From contig CM039464.1 of the NCBI GenBank assembly GCA_022414725.1, positions 35,971,079 to 36,035,078 on the forward strand: a stretch of DNA of 64,000 bases. Direction: 5' to 3'. Both the position numbers and the translations under genes were made by a program. The notes beneath the pieces are model-generated. The model worked only from the letters and a program-made list of their open reading frames with translations. It was not told the DNA's origin and ran no database searches. Source of the DNA: Microglena sp. YARC (taxonomy: Eukaryota; Chlorophyta; Chlorophyceae; Chlamydomonadales; Chlamydomonadaceae). This document shows positions 63,746 through 64,000 of the stretch, in pieces. Every line of letters starts with the position of its first letter. The stretch's first letter is position 1.

Positions 63746-64000
63746 GAGGAGCAACTTACTTGTTACAGCGCGGTGGTATCCCAGACTCTAGGGACCCACT
63801 CGATCAAATTGTAACCGAGAAAAAGAAGGACTAAAATTCAGCTGCACACTGCTGCACAGCCGATGTGTTTTTTCTTTTTCAAGGAGGATTTTCGCCTCAA
63901 AGGGTGGGTCTTCAGAAGCTACAAGGTGCTGCGTAGAGCCAAAGCTGCGTAGCTGCTGCGTAGAGCCCCAAAAGAGCCCAAAAAGAAGACAATGTACGCT
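63746..64000. other. Unique sequence, no gene seen
   Basis: Nothing was supported except a short repeat, GCTGCGTAG/AGCCAAAGCTGCG, near 63930-63970. Confidence 0.4.

Overview
This window is nuclear DNA from an intron-rich, repeat-rich eukaryote. It has no operons, ribosome binding sites or bacterial features. Coding sequence sits in short GT/AG-bounded exons between long introns that are full of simple repeats. Short TTTAGGG runs (plant/green-algal telomere type), an Alba-family protein whose Alba core looks plant/protist-like, and a dense population of MITEs and tRNA-derived SINEs suggest a green-lineage protist, perhaps a prasinophyte-like alga. That assignment is an inference. One 1000-base N gap (52344-53343) marks a scaffold join.

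Layout. 1-4735: one exon (2582-2727) flanked by arrays made of copies of its own splice junctions. 5.7-12.0 kb: hAT-type MITEs, a 24-bp minisatellite and a 126-bp satellite. 12.3-18.7 kb: SINEs, a family of coding-like ~165-bp repeats, and a 25-bp minisatellite. 19466-20965: a six-exon candidate gene with Met, consistent phases and stop. 22742-36269: five phase-compatible exons of a 5'-incomplete gene for a disordered protein of at least 672 residues. 39088-45264: an Alba-domain protein gene, six exons, the only confidently named gene. 46.1-52.3 kb: a foldback, MITEs and a broken LINE reverse transcriptase (minus strand). 53.3-56.6 kb: G-rich then C-rich arrays. 57.2-60.3 kb: tandem repeats and a small minus-strand gene with a signal-peptide-like N terminus. 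60.7-64 kb: SINEs, and a 1147-bp hAT-like element that carries a two-exon acidic ORF and is nested inside a MITE.

The main theme is that minisatellites at nearly every exon are built from the exon-intron boundary itself: 3' splice site plus exon start on the upstream side, exon end plus 5' splice site on the downstream side. On the sense strand, upstream arrays are often C-rich and downstream arrays often G-rich. A second theme is transposon archaeology. Five non-autonomous hAT-like families (called hA to hE here) show 8-bp target duplications, several with unoccupied paralogous sites in the same window. A SINE superfamily combines one shared 3' domain with at least two different tRNA-like heads.

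Exon models are hand-made from splice sites and reading phase. Apart from Alba and the reverse transcriptase, no product was recognised.
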